A DNA stretch of 64,000 nt from contig NZ_JAKRGB010000006.1 in the NCBI RefSeq assembly GCF_022347725.1, positions 203,175-267,174 of the forward strand. Reading direction: 5' to 3'. A program made the translations under genes and the position numbers. The stretch is from Ruegeria sp. Ofav3-42. GTDB taxonomy: Bacteria; Pseudomonadota; Alphaproteobacteria; Rhodobacterales; Rhodobacteraceae. Shown here piece after piece: positions 36,341-45,213 of the stretch (the first letter of the stretch is position 1; each line of letters begins with the position of its first letter). Under the pieces are notes generated by a model. The model worked only from the letters and a program-made list of their open reading frames with translations. It searched no databases and was not told the origin of the DNA.

Positions 36341-37138
36341 TCACAAACCGAAACGCGCGAAGGCAGCGCGCTCCTCAATCCCGCCGATGGCGTCCTGGGC
36401 CAGAGACGCCCCGAACCGAGACCAGATCGGTTTACGCAAGCCGTAGCGGCGGAATTTCACCTTGTCGCCAAACCGCTCTTGCAACTTCGGTTTCAGATGC
36501 GCGACGCCTTCAATCAGCCCCAGTTCCTGCGCACGTCTAGCCAGCCAAACCTCGCCCGTGAACAGGTCCGCGCTTTGGTCCAGCTTATCGCCGCGGCGGG
36601 CTTTGACATGGGTAATGAAATTCTCGTGGATATCGCCCAAAAGGCCCTGCAGCCGCGCGACGTCCTCTTCTTTTTCCGGAGCGAACGGATCAAGCATCGA
36701 TTTCGATTTGCCCGCCGTATGGACGCGCCGTTCGATGCCTTGCCGCGCCAGGAATATGTGCGCACCAAATCCGGCGGAAATGACCCCGATCGAACCAAGA
36801 ACCGAGCTGTCATCGGCCCAGATTTCGTCGGCAGCGGCGGCCAACCAATAACCGCCGGATGCCGCAACATCCTCGACAAAGGCAATGACGGGAACCTCAA
36901 GCTCTTCCGACAGCCGCCGGATGCGGGCTCCGATCAGAGAGCTTTGGACCGGCGAACCGCCGGGCGAATTGATCTCAAGCGCCACGGCCGCAGGCTTACC
37001 TTTGCGAAACGCCTTTTCCAGAACAGGGGCCAGCGCGGTGTCGTTCAACGACCCGCGCCCCGCCATTCCGATGGCGCCCGACAAACGGACCACGGCCACG
37101 ACGGGCTGTTTTTTGACAAACGGCAGGCTGAGTTTCAT
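36341..37138 (-). CDS. S49-family signal-peptide-peptidase-like protease
   Basis: The 265-residue protein is a short SppA/SohB-type Ser-Lys protease. The oxyanion segment INSPGGSPVQ is at about 56-65, the nucleophile Ser94 is in VAASGGYWLA, GSIGVISAGFG follows near 115, and the general-base Lys is Lys144 or Lys146 in TAGKSKSM. There is no N-terminal membrane helix, unlike SohB, so it may act on the cytosolic face. The ATG at 37138 fits the family N-terminus; the longer frame upstream is not supported by a ribosome binding site. Confidence 0.88.
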   Translation of the reverse strand: MKLSLPFVKKQPVVAVVRLSGAIGMAGRGSLNDTALAPVLEKAFRKGKPAAVALEINSPGGSPVQSSLIGARIRRLSEELEVPVIAFVEDVAASGGYWLAAAADEIWADDSSVLGSIGVISAGFGAHIFLARQGIERRVHTAGKSKSMLDPFAPEKEEDVARLQGLLGDIHENFITHVKARRGDKLDQSADLFTGEVWLARRAQELGLIEGVAHLKPKLQERFGDKVKFRRYGLRKPIWSRFGASLAQDAIGGIEERAAFARFGL

Positions 37139-37259
37139 GGGTGCCGATGTAGAGTGCGGCTCAGTCCTAAACAAGGGACTGTTCCGCCCTAATACGCGAC
37201 GTGAACTAAATTCCCACACTTCGCGGGCAAAAATGCAACGCCTCTGCCCGGCCCAGACC

Positions 37260-38021
37260 TTAGCTGCGGATGCGCCAGCCGGTTTTGAAAATCCAGCCGA
37301 TCACCGCCAGACAGATTCCGGTAAAGGCCAAAATCGCCAGCAGGCTAAAGCCAATCGGAACATCCGCTAGCCCAAAAAACGACCAACGGAACCCGGAAAT
37401 CAGGTAAACGACCGGGTTGAACAGGGTGATCGTTTGCCAGAGCGGCGGCAGCATCGAAATTGAGTAGAATGTTCCGCCCAGAAAGATCAGCGGCGTCACC
37501 ACCAGCTGAGGCACAAGGGACATCTGTTCAAAATTGCTGGCCCAGATGCCGATGATAAAGCCCAGCAACGAGAAGCTGAGGCAGGACAGGATCAGGAAGG
37601 CCGCCATCGCAAAGGGGTGCTCGATGCGTATATCCACGAAAAACGTGGCCGTGACCAAAATCACTAGCCCGACAAACAACGACTTTGTTGCGGCGGCGCC
37701 GACATAGCCGATCACGATCTCGATAAAGTTCACCGGGGCGGACAGTAACTCGTAGATCGTGCCCAGAAATTTGGGGAAATAAATCCCGAACGAAGCGTTG
37801 GAGATTGCCAGCATCACCACGGACAACATGATCAGCCCCGGCACGATGAATGCCCCGTAAGATACGCCTTCGACCTCTTGAATGCGGCTGCCGATGGCGG
37901 TGCCGAAGACCACGAAGTACAGTGACGTCGAAAGAACTGGTGACAGAAAGCTCTGGGCGAGCGTACGGAAGAACCGGGCCATTTCGAACCGGTAAATGGC
38001 GGCTATGGCGGACCAGTTCAT
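37260..38021 (-). CDS. ABC-2-type transporter permease
   Basis: The 253-residue protein has six membrane helices in the ABC-2 pattern, with the cytosolic amphipathic start [23 protein letters not shown] and the family segment [22 protein letters not shown] before the fifth helix. [17 protein letters not shown] is the ABC-2 signature end. With the ATPase gene (ATGA overlap) it makes a two-component exporter of the NodI/NodJ-YadGH type; the substrate (drug, polysaccharide or lipid) cannot be told. Confidence 0.9.
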   Translation of the reverse strand: MNWSAIAAIYRFEMARFFRTLAQSFLSPVLSTSLYFVVFGTAIGSRIQEVEGVSYGAFIVPGLIMLSVVMLAISNASFGIYFPKFLGTIYELLSAPVNFIEIVIGYVGAAATKSLFVGLVILVTATFFVDIRIEHPFAMAAFLILSCLSFSLLGFIIGIWASNFEQMSLVPQLVVTPLIFLGGTFYSISMLPPLWQTITLFNPVVYLISGFRWSFFGLADVPIGFSLLAILAFTGICLAVIGWIFKTGWRIRS

Positions 38022-38947
38022 GCGGGCTCTCCGGACACAAGGTTCACGAAAATCTCTTCCAGGCTCGACTGGCGGGTTTGCACGTCGCGCAACACCAGCC
38101 CGGCCTGCGCCACATCGTTCAGCAATGTGGTGATACCGGTGCGATCCGCGTGCGTGTCATAGGTATAGACCAGCGCATCGCCGTTGCCGTTCAGTGTCAG
38201 GTTATGCGCGGCCAGACAATCGGGAATGATTGAGATCGGTTCGGTCAGCATGACCTCGATCTGCTTCTTGCCCATCTGGGCCATCAGCGTGTCCTTGTCC
38301 TGCACCAATAGCAGTTCGCCTTTGTCGATGACACCGACCCGGTCGGCGATGGCCTCGGCCTCTTCGATGTAATGCGTTGTCAGGATGATGGTGACACCGG
38401 CCTGTTTCAGCTCGGCCACGATCTCCCACATATCCTTGCGCAGTTCGACGTCCACACCGGCAGTAGGCTCATCCAGAAACAGCACGCGCGGCTCATGCGC
38501 CAGCGCCTTGGCGATCAGCACCCGACGCTTCATGCCACCGGACAATTCCTTGATCGCGTTCTTGCGCTTGTCCCACAGGGACAGTTTGCGCAGGATCTCT
38601 TCGATCCGCGCATTGTCACTGCCATACCCGAACAACCCACGCGAAAACCGGACCGTGTTCCAGACCTTCTCAAACGGCTCCAGCGCGATTTCCTGAGGCA
38701 CAAGCCCGATCATCTTGCGTGCGGCGCGGAAATCGTTCTGGATGTCATATCCACCAACCGTAACTGAGCCTGACGTGGGCGTGGTTATACCGCAAATCGT
38801 CGATATCAACGTCGTCTTGCCGGCCCCGTTCGGACCTAGCAACGCCAGAATTTCGCCCTGTTCGATATCCAAGGACACGCCTTTGAGCGCCTCGAATCCG
38901 TCGGCGTAGGATTTACGCAAATCCCTGATGGACAGAATGGTTGTCAT
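38018..38947 (-). CDS. ABC transporter ATP-binding protein
   Basis: The 309-residue ATPase has Walker [10 protein letters not shown] near residue 40, the Q-loop, the signature LSGGMKRRV near 140, Walker [13 protein letters not shown] near 160 and the switch His (TTHYIEEAE). The C-terminal 80 residues form the extra domain usual for YadG/CcmA-like ATPases. The ATG at 38947 fits [17 protein letters not shown]; earlier in-frame ATGs lie in untranslated sequence. It is coupled to the downstream permease by ATGA. Confidence 0.92.
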   Translation of the reverse strand: MTTILSIRDLRKSYADGFEALKGVSLDIEQGEILALLGPNGAGKTTLISTICGITTPTSGSVTVGGYDIQNDFRAARKMIGLVPQEIALEPFEKVWNTVRFSRGLFGYGSDNARIEEILRKLSLWDKRKNAIKELSGGMKRRVLIAKALAHEPRVLFLDEPTAGVDVELRKDMWEIVAELKQAGVTIILTTHYIEEAEAIADRVGVIDKGELLLVQDKDTLMAQMGKKQIEVMLTEPISIIPDCLAAHNLTLNGNGDALVYTYDTHADRTGITTLLNDVAQAGLVLRDVQTRQSSLEEIFVNLVSGEPA

Positions 38948-39047
38948 GCACTTTCCCTGTTCTGGCAGGCACATTACCCCGGCACACCGACACATAACAG
39001 GTCAATTTCGCACATTGGCCTGCGCTTTTTTGTGGGGAAACACCGTT

Positions 39048-40313
39048 TCAGTCTTGGCCGTTTTGCTGCATCTCGGCAATGCGTTTTTGGACCAGCTCAA
39101 CGTGCAACCGGGCATCGTATTGCCCTTGCCTGTAAGCCGCCGGTAGCCGCAAAGAAGCCAGGCGTTCATCCAAAGCGCTCAGGTGCGATTGCATCTCGCG
39201 CAGTTCATTTTTGTCGGGGTAGTTGGCCAGTTCCTGCTCGATTTCCCGTATCTCGGGGTAATGCTGCCAGACCCGCCAGCGCATCGCGTAGGCATAGGCC
39301 AAGGGCACAAGCCGGATCAGAGGCACGACGATGAAGAAGAACGGCAACAGCAACAAAAGAACCCGGTTTATCTGCGCCGCGATCCAGTAGGGTAGCCAAT
39401 TGTGCCAAGTTGACGGACCATCGAGGATCAGTTGACGGGCGGTGTTGCTGATGGTCATACCCGCCCCTTCGATGTTGGGAAACGCCCCCGGATCAGAAAG
39501 GATGCCCCGCGCGCCGTGCAGTTCAAGCGCCACCATCGTCAGGCGATTGATCAGCGCAGGATGCAAATCCGGACGCACCACCAAGCGGGCTTCGATGGCG
39601 ATCAGCTCAACCGGTCGGGGCGGCAAGACCGGATCCAGAGACATACCTCCGGCCGGAACCGTTACGACCGTTGCATATTCCAGACGGCGCGAGATTGCTT
39701 GTACATGGTCCAGAGCCATCACGCGCAACCCCGGCTCATCATAAGCAGCCTTCAAGTAGGGGGCTTTGATCGGGGCGACATAGACCGCGATATCCAACTC
39801 TCCCGCCAACAAAGCTTCCGCCGCGTCTGCGTAGGGGATCGAGAAATGCGCGTTGTCCGCCTCCGTCAAACCCACGGCCCTTTCGAAATCCCGAAACGCC
39901 GCTGCCGTGCCGGATCCCGGCGCGCCGCTGTTAATCCGCAACCCTGACCAAAGCGCCGGATTACGAGGGATGGCAGCGCCTTCGTTGACCAAAAATATGA
40001 TGGGTTCGAAAAACACAGCACCTACGGCTTCAGCCTTCTCGGGGTCTACCCGTATGCCACCTTGCAGAAAAGCAGCGTCGACATCGCCCGCGTTCACCAG
40101 TTCGGCATTCTCGACCGAACCGGCGGTTTCGAGGATGTCCAACTGAATGTCGTCCCGCGCCAGAATCCCGGCATAGTCCTGCGCCACGGTTTCATAAGCA
40201 CCACCGGCCGGTCCTGCCGCCAATAGCAAACTGTCCGGAGGGTGCAGTCGCGCCAAAACACCTGCCAAAACAGCCAGCGCAACGGCGCTGCCAAAAAGGA
40301 TCCACAACCGCAT
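39048..40313 (-). CDS. TAXI-family TRAP solute-binding protein with C-terminal membrane tail
   Basis: The 421-residue protein starts with an uncleaved anchor or signal (residues 2-20). The TAXI-type periplasmic binding domain follows (LAAGPAGGAYETVAQDYAGIL onward, to about 285). Then, unusually, comes a hydrophobic helix pair (INRVLLLLLPFFFIVVPLIRLVPLAYAYA) and a coiled-coil tail. No TRAP permease lies nearby, so this is an orphan. The start could also be the ATG at 40331. Members with this extension are described as TAXI proteins of unknown coupling. Confidence 0.82.
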   Translation of the reverse strand: MRLWILFGSAVALAVLAGVLARLHPPDSLLLAAGPAGGAYETVAQDYAGILARDDIQLDILETAGSVENAELVNAGDVDAAFLQGGIRVDPEKAEAVGAVFFEPIIFLVNEGAAIPRNPALWSGLRINSGAPGSGTAAAFRDFERAVGLTEADNAHFSIPYADAAEALLAGELDIAVYVAPIKAPYLKAAYDEPGLRVMALDHVQAISRRLEYATVVTVPAGGMSLDPVLPPRPVELIAIEARLVVRPDLHPALINRLTMVALELHGARGILSDPGAFPNIEGAGMTISNTARQLILDGPSTWHNWLPYWIAAQINRVLLLLLPFFFIVVPLIRLVPLAYAYAMRWRVWQHYPEIREIEQELANYPDKNELREMQSHLSALDERLASLRLPAAYRQGQYDARLHVELVQKRIAEMQQNGQD

Positions 40314-40436
40314 CCGGGCCTCACTCTCCATCCGGCGTCGAACGCTAATGACCGTGCGTCATTCTGGCAAGGCGGCATAATCCGACCTTGCCATTCGCCC
40401 ACAACCCCGAGACCCTGCGCCGGCAGGAGGACCGCG

Positions 40437-41546
40437 ATGCTCAACGGAATTCGGATCATTGAAATCGAGGGATTGGGGCCCGGCCCTTTCGCAGCCATGC
40501 TATTGGCGGATCTTGGGGCGGATGTCATTACGATCCACCGCAAGGGTCAGCCCGCTGTGCCGGGCATGCCGGAACAGTCAATTCTGGATCGCGGCAAGCG
40601 TTCGATTGACCTGAACCTCAAAGACGCGACCGATCTGGAGATCGCCAAACGCCTGATCAACTCGGCTGATGCGCTAATCGAGGGGTTTCGCCCCGGCGTG
40701 ATGGAAAAGCTGGGACTTGGCCCGGATACCCTCAAGGATACCAACCCGCGGCTTGTCTATGGCCGCATGACCGGATGGGGACAGGATGGCCCGCTTTCTG
40801 AAACAGCCGGACATGATTTGAACTACATCTCGCTGTCCGGGGCGCTCTGGTATGCGTCCGGCCCCGACCACCCGCCGCAGACCCCGGCGACACTGGTCGG
40901 GGATATAGGCGGTGGGGCGATGTATCTGGTTGCGGGAATTCTGGCCGGTCTTTTGAACGCACAGCGAACCGGACAAGGCACGATCGTCGATGCCGCTATC
41001 TATGACGGCTCGGCCCATATGATGAATCTGTTGATGAGTATGCGCCAAACCGGAAATCTGTCTGAGGCGCGCGGACAAAGTCTATTGGATGGTCCCCACT
41101 GGAGTCGGACTTACAAATGCGAAGACGGAGGGTTCGTGACAGTTCAGTGTCTGGAGCCCAAATTCTACGCCGAGTTCCTGCAGAAATTAGGGCTGTCAGA
41201 CGATCCCGACTTCCAAAAACAGTACGTCCCGGCGCTCTGGCCCGAACTTACGCACCGCCTGACTGAGGTTTTCGCAACCAAACCCCGCGACCACTGGGCC
41301 GCCTTGTTCGAAGGCTCAGATGCTTGCGTCGCGCCCGTTCTGAGCCCGCAAGAGGCACAGGCGCATCAAATGAACGCTGCGCGCCAAACATGGGTTGACA
41401 GTGACGGAACATTTCAGGCCGCCGCCGCGCCCCGCTTTTCCACCGAAGCATGGCAGCCGAAACCCAGCCCCCAACGCGGCGAGCACACGCAGGACATTTT
41501 GAACGAGCTCAACGCAAAGCTACCGCCCACCTCTTCACCTGGCTGA
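40437..41546 (+). CDS. CaiB/BaiF-family enzyme, alpha-methylacyl-CoA-racemase-like
   Basis: The 369-residue protein belongs to the class III CoA-transferase fold. The catalytic pair of methylacyl-CoA racemases can be recognised: His116 in AGHDLNYISLSG and Asp146 in VGDIGGGAMYLV, matching His126 and Asp156 of the mycobacterial enzyme with an offset of ten. MTGWGQDGP precedes them. That favours an epimerase of 2-methylacyl-CoA over a CoA transferase. CAGGAGG 6 nt before the ATG fixes the start. It is divergent from the TAXI gene and convergent with hemE. Confidence 0.88.
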   Translation: MLNGIRIIEIEGLGPGPFAAMLLADLGADVITIHRKGQPAVPGMPEQSILDRGKRSIDLNLKDATDLEIAKRLINSADALIEGFRPGVMEKLGLGPDTLKDTNPRLVYGRMTGWGQDGPLSETAGHDLNYISLSGALWYASGPDHPPQTPATLVGDIGGGAMYLVAGILAGLLNAQRTGQGTIVDAAIYDGSAHMMNLLMSMRQTGNLSEARGQSLLDGPHWSRTYKCEDGGFVTVQCLEPKFYAEFLQKLGLSDDPDFQKQYVPALWPELTHRLTEVFATKPRDHWAALFEGSDACVAPVLSPQEAQAHQMNAARQTWVDSDGTFQAAAAPRFSTEAWQPKPSPQRGEHTQDILNELNAKLPPTSSPG

Positions 41547-41580
41547 AAATACCTCGGGGGATGAATTGGCCACAGGCCAA

Positions 41581-41600
41581 GAAGGGGGCTGGCCCCCTTC
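41581..41600. terminator. Shared hairpin between convergent racemase and hemE genes
   Basis: A 9-bp perfect inverted repeat (41581-41589 with 41592-41600, two-base loop as drawn, so the top pairs probably open) lies between the two stop codons and is followed by CCCCTTT on the plus strand and TTGG on the minus. Confidence 0.55.
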
Positions 41601-41604
41601 CCCT

Positions 41605-42639
41605 TTAGCGCCCGCGCACCGTGTCGATCATCAGTTGGACGTTCTCCGGATCTGCATCCGGGGTAATCCCGTGACCCAGATTGAAAATATGCGGCCCTTT
41701 CGAGAACGCCTCAACGATCCGGCGTGTCTCGTCCACCAGAGCCTGCCCGCCGGTCACCATATGTGACGAGGCCAGATTACCCTGAACACAGCCATCCACC
41801 TGAACATGCTCGGCGGCCCATTCCGGCGATACCGAGTTGTCCAGCGCGACACAGTCCACACCGGTGTCCTTGGCAAAACCGATATAGCCATCGCCCGCCT
41901 CGCGCGGGAACCCGATCACCGGGATGCCCGGATGGCGCTGCTTGATGGCTTGCGTGATCACACGGCAAGGCTCGACCGCGTATTTCTGAAACGCCTCGCC
42001 CTTCAGCGACCCGGCCCAGCTGTCAAAGATTTTGACAACTTCGGCACCCGCCTCGATCTGAGCCGAGAGATATTCAATCGTGGCCAGCGTGATCCGGTCC
42101 AGCAGTGCTTCGAACAGGGCTGTGTTCTCTTCGCGCAGCGCATGGGCCGGACCCTGATCCGGTGTACCGCGCCCGGCAATCATGTAGGTCGCCACAGTCC
42201 AAGGCGCACCCGCGAAGCCGATCAGCGTCGTCTCAGACGGCAATTCGCGCGACAGGATTCGAACGGTTTCGTAAACGGGCGACAGGGTCTCGTGAATATC
42301 CGCAACCGGCTTCAGCGCGTCAAATTCGGACTGCTGCGTGATCGTGGACAAGCGCGGGCCTTCCCCCGTGACAAACCACAGTTCAGCGCCCAGCGCCTGT
42401 GGCACCAGCAGGATATCAGCGAACAGGATTGCCGCGTCAAAGCCATAACGGCGGATCGGCTGCAACGTGACCTCGGCGGCCAGCTCGGGGTTGTAGCACA
42501 ACGACAGGAAATCGCCGGCCTGCGCCCGTGTCGCCCGATACTCCGGCAGATACCGCCCGGCCTGACGCATCATCCAGATCGGCGGCACGTCCTGTACTTC
42601 ACCCGCCAGCGCCCGCAGCAGTTTCTTTGTCTCGGCCAT
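41605..42639 (-). CDS. hemE: Uroporphyrinogen decarboxylase
   Basis: HemE removes four carboxyl groups from uroporphyrinogen III. The 344-residue protein has [16 protein letters not shown] near residue 20 (the first signature, with the substrate-binding Arg), the [10 protein letters not shown] active-site Asp near residue 75, and [16 protein letters not shown] (second signature). [16 protein letters not shown] ends it. GGGGACAAAG precedes the ATG at 42639. It is divergent from hemC with 108 bases between starts, so the two heme genes share a promoter region. Confidence 0.97.
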   Translation of the reverse strand: MAETKKLLRALAGEVQDVPPIWMMRQAGRYLPEYRATRAQAGDFLSLCYNPELAAEVTLQPIRRYGFDAAILFADILLVPQALGAELWFVTGEGPRLSTITQQSEFDALKPVADIHETLSPVYETVRILSRELPSETTLIGFAGAPWTVATYMIAGRGTPDQGPAHALREENTALFEALLDRITLATIEYLSAQIEAGAEVVKIFDSWAGSLKGEAFQKYAVEPCRVITQAIKQRHPGIPVIGFPREAGDGYIGFAKDTGVDCVALDNSVSPEWAAEHVQVDGCVQGNLASSHMVTGGQALVDETRRIVEAFSKGPHIFNLGHGITPDADPENVQLMIDTVRGR

Positions 42640-42747
42640 CTTTGTCCCCAATCGTCTGGTTTGCGGCAAACGGGTCTGCCTTCGGCGGCAATTTGTCAAG
42701 GTCTGCCCCCATTGTCAGGGCAATGTGACGCGACTAAAGCTGTGCAC

Positions 42748-43707
42748 ATGACACTGACCCTGCCCACCCCCGCATCACCGCTCAAGATCGGCACTCGTGG
42801 TTCACCGCTGGCGCTGGCGCAAGCTTATGAAACCCGTGAACGGCTGGGCAAAGCCTTTGATCTGCCCGAAGAGGCGTTCGAGATTGTGGTAATCAAGACC
42901 ACCGGCGATAACCGCGCCATGATCGACGCGGACCGACCGCTGAAAGAGATCGGCAACAAGGGTCTGTTCACGAAGGAAATCGAAGAGGCGATGCTGCGCG
43001 GCGATATCGACATCGCGGTGCATTCCACCAAGGACATGCCGGTCGAACAGCCCGAAGGCCTGGTTCTGGATACCTTCCTGCCGCGCGAGGATGTGCGCGA
43101 TGCCTTCATCTCACCCAGCCTGAAGTCGATCCATGACCTTGCGCAAGGCGCTGTGGTTGGAACGTCATCGCTGCGCCGCCGGGCGCAATTGCTGAACCGG
43201 CGGCCTGACCTGAAGGTGGTTGAGTTCCGCGGCAACGTGCAAACGCGCCTGAAGAAACTGGCAGACGGTGTGGCCGATTGCACATTCCTGGCCATGGCTG
43301 GCATCCGGCGCCTGAACATGGATGACGTCCCTGCAACGGCCATCGCCCCCGAGGATATGCTGCCCGCCATTGCCCAGGGCACAATCGGAATCGAGCGCCG
43401 CAGCGACGATTCCCGCGCCGCCGGGCTGCTTGCGGCGATTCACCACGCTGAGACGGGTCAACGGTTGGCTGCCGAACGAGCTTTGCTGGCAGCATTGGAC
43501 GGATCCTGTGAAACGCCGATCGCCGGGTTGGCCGAGATATCGGGCGGTCAAATGCGCCTGCGCGGCGAAGTGTTGCGCCCCGACGGGTCCGAGGCGATTT
43601 CCGAAGACGTCACTGGCACCGTTGCTGATGGTGCCGAAATGGGACGCGCGATGGCAGAATCCCTGCTGCAAAAGGCCGGTCCGGGTTTCTTCGACTGGAG
43701 AAATTGA
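42748..43707 (+). CDS. hemC: Hydroxymethylbilane synthase
   Basis: HemC polymerises four porphobilinogens on a dipyrromethane cofactor. The 319-residue protein starts KIGTRGSPLALAQAYETR, contains the active-site Asp loop HSTKDMP near residue 95 and GTSSLRRRAQL near 145, and carries the cofactor Cys254 in GSCETPIAGLAE. The frame remains open for 300 codons upstream, but that part is antisense to hemE; the ATG at 42748 matches the family start. Confidence 0.97.
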   Translation: MTLTLPTPASPLKIGTRGSPLALAQAYETRERLGKAFDLPEEAFEIVVIKTTGDNRAMIDADRPLKEIGNKGLFTKEIEEAMLRGDIDIAVHSTKDMPVEQPEGLVLDTFLPREDVRDAFISPSLKSIHDLAQGAVVGTSSLRRRAQLLNRRPDLKVVEFRGNVQTRLKKLADGVADCTFLAMAGIRRLNMDDVPATAIAPEDMLPAIAQGTIGIERRSDDSRAAGLLAAIHHAETGQRLAAERALLAALDGSCETPIAGLAEISGGQMRLRGEVLRPDGSEAISEDVTGTVADGAEMGRAMAESLLQKAGPGFFDWRN

Positions 43708-43722
43708 AAAAAATTTACTCAA

Positions 43723-43738
43723 AGTGAACTACTTCACT
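43723..43738. promoter_or_regulatory. Perfect 16-bp inverted repeat after hemC
   Basis: AGTGAA and TTCACT flank a CTAC spacer. The site begins 16 bases after the hemC stop and ahead of a region with a short ORF and terminator, so it could be an operator. A third half-site-like TTCACTGAAG overlaps its right end. The cognate regulator is unknown. Confidence 0.4.
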
Positions 43739-43787
43739 GAAGTCGCGCCATGATTGAACGATAAAGTAGTCATACCGATTGTGAAGT

Positions 43788-43820
43788 CGGGAGGTCTCGA
43801 AAATGTCGAAGGTTTTTTAG
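43788..43820 (+). other. Strong ribosome binding site before a five-codon ORF
   Basis: CGGGAGG (43788-43794) lies 8 nt before ATG at 43803, which opens the five-codon frame MSKVF and ends in TAG at 43820. The quality of the site is better than that of most long genes here. It suggests a leader peptide or the remains of a gene; a terminator hairpin follows at 43883. No longer gene can be placed in 43708-43934. Confidence 0.4.
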
Positions 43821-43882
43821 TCCGTTCTTTTTTGTAAGTGGTATTCGAGGGGGCGAGACCTGCCCTGAAATCCAATCAGTTA

Positions 43883-43918
43883 GGGCCGCTGTCAGTTTTG
43901 ACGGCGGCCCGCCTAGTT
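43883..43918. terminator. Terminator in the hemC-aminotransferase gap
   Basis: A 12-position stem (GGGCCGC with GCGGCCC, then GTCA with TGAC, one T-G step between) with a short T loop is followed by GCCTAGTTTT on the plus strand, and on the minus strand by no T run. It would end hemC or a short transcript from the upstream gap, and lies after the minus-strand aminotransferase gene. Confidence 0.65.
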
Positions 43919-43934
43919 TTGCACCCGGACAATC

Positions 43935-45212
43935 TTATCCTTCGCTGATCGCCAGAACCGCTTTTTCAACGGCCATGCGCGTTTGTTCCAGATCGGATTC
44001 TGTGACGGCCAGCGAGGGATAGAGTTTACCCGGCGCCTTGAAGATCCCGTTCGCGCGAAGTGCACTATTGTAGACAGCATTGCGCTGAGGATCGTCATGT
44101 TTGGCGCTGCGATAATCACGACAGTCTCTGTCCGTGAAATAGACGTCGAACAGGGTCTCATCGCCGCAAATATGATGTGGAATACCTGCCTTGGTCAGCG
44201 CGTCCACCTGCATCTGCTGCAACTGCGATCCGATGCCGCGCAGGCGATCATAAACACCATCGCGTTGCAGGATCTCCATTGTCTTCAATCCGGCGACCGA
44301 GGCCACAGGATTGCCGGACAAAGTGCCCAGCTGCATCAGCCAGCCTTCCTCGCCAACCTGTGCCTTGTCGAAATGCTTCATGATCTCGGCACTTGCGCCC
44401 GTCGCGGCCAAAGGAAACCCGCCGCCTGTAATTTTGCCTAACGTGCAGATGTCCGGCGTCACGCCATACTTCTCTTGCGCACCACCATAGGCGAGGCGGA
44501 ATCCTGTGACGATTTCATCGAAAATGAGCAGGATATTGTGTTTGTCGCAAAGATCCCGCAACCCCTGAAGGTATCCGGGTGCCGGAGGGATGATACGCTG
44601 CAACGGCTCGACCATGATCGCGGCAATGTCGTCGTGTTCGTCCAGCAGATTGGCAACGGCTTCCAGATCGTTGAACGGAGCGATCAGCATCTGCTCGGCC
44701 ACGCCTTCGGGGATGCCGGCGCTGTCCGGAACCGCCTGAGGGAAATTGACGTTACGGCTTGGGGCAAGGCTCATCTGTGCCTCGGCGCTCATCCCGTGAT
44801 AGCCGCCTTCGAATTTCAGAATCTTGTTGCGCCCCGTGTAGGCCCGCGCCAATCGGATTGCGTACATGTCCGCCTCACCGCCCGAGGCGACAAACCGCAC
44901 CTGTTCGCAGCACGGCACCGCGTCGACAATGGCCTCGGCCAGTTCGATGCCCTTGGCGTTGTTGGCAAAGAAGGTCATACCTTTGGGCAGTTGTTCCAGC
45001 ACGGCTTCCATCACCTCGGGGTGGCCATGACCGAGCAGCATCGGGCCGGACCCGATCAGGTAGTCGATAAATTCATTGCCATCCTCATCCCAGACTCTGC
45101 TGCCTTCGCCGCGGGCGATGATGATGCCCGGGTCGAAATTGCCGAACCCTCCGGCGGGCAGAACTTCGTTTGCGCGGGCAATCCATTCGGATTGGGTGTT
45201 GATTTTCAGCAT
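43935..45212 (-). CDS. Class-III aminotransferase, glutamate-1-semialdehyde-aminomutase-like
   Basis: The 425-residue PLP enzyme follows the GSAM/omega-aminotransferase pattern: WDEDGNEFIDYLIGSGPMLLGHGHP near residue 41, VRFVASGGEADMYAIRLARA at 105 (a GG replaces the usual GT), LIFDEIVTGFR with Asp232, and the Schiff-base Lys260 in TLGKITGGGFP. It is the last gene of the eight-gene left arm of the RpiR locus, one base after the enolase-superfamily gene, so transamination or amino-shift of the pathway's product is more likely than a role in heme synthesis, despite hemC nearby. GGAGATC precedes the ATG. Confidence 0.88.
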   Translation of the reverse strand: MLKINTQSEWIARANEVLPAGGFGNFDPGIIIARGEGSRVWDEDGNEFIDYLIGSGPMLLGHGHPEVMEAVLEQLPKGMTFFANNAKGIELAEAIVDAVPCCEQVRFVASGGEADMYAIRLARAYTGRNKILKFEGGYHGMSAEAQMSLAPSRNVNFPQAVPDSAGIPEGVAEQMLIAPFNDLEAVANLLDEHDDIAAIMVEPLQRIIPPAPGYLQGLRDLCDKHNILLIFDEIVTGFRLAYGGAQEKYGVTPDICTLGKITGGGFPLAATGASAEIMKHFDKAQVGEEGWLMQLGTLSGNPVASVAGLKTMEILQRDGVYDRLRGIGSQLQQMQVDALTKAGIPHHICGDETLFDVYFTDRDCRDYRSAKHDDPQRNAVYNSALRANGIFKAPGKLYPSLAVTESDLEQTRMAVEKAVLAISEG

Positions 45213-45213
45213 G

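Noticed and set aside
41806..42747. Long in-frame open stretch continuing upstream of hemC
   Set aside because: It is antisense to hemE, and the hemC family start and its ATG lie at 42748.
43723..43738. Irr or Fur/Mur box near the heme genes
   Set aside because: The palindrome AGTGAA-CTAC-TTCACT does not match the ICE or Fur-type consensus; it was listed only as an unassigned inverted repeat.
43935..45212. True glutamate-1-semialdehyde aminomutase (hemL) for heme synthesis
   Set aside because: Alphaproteobacteria normally make 5-aminolevulinate with HemA (Shemin pathway), and the gene is coupled to the enolase operon, not to hemC; only the fold is shared.
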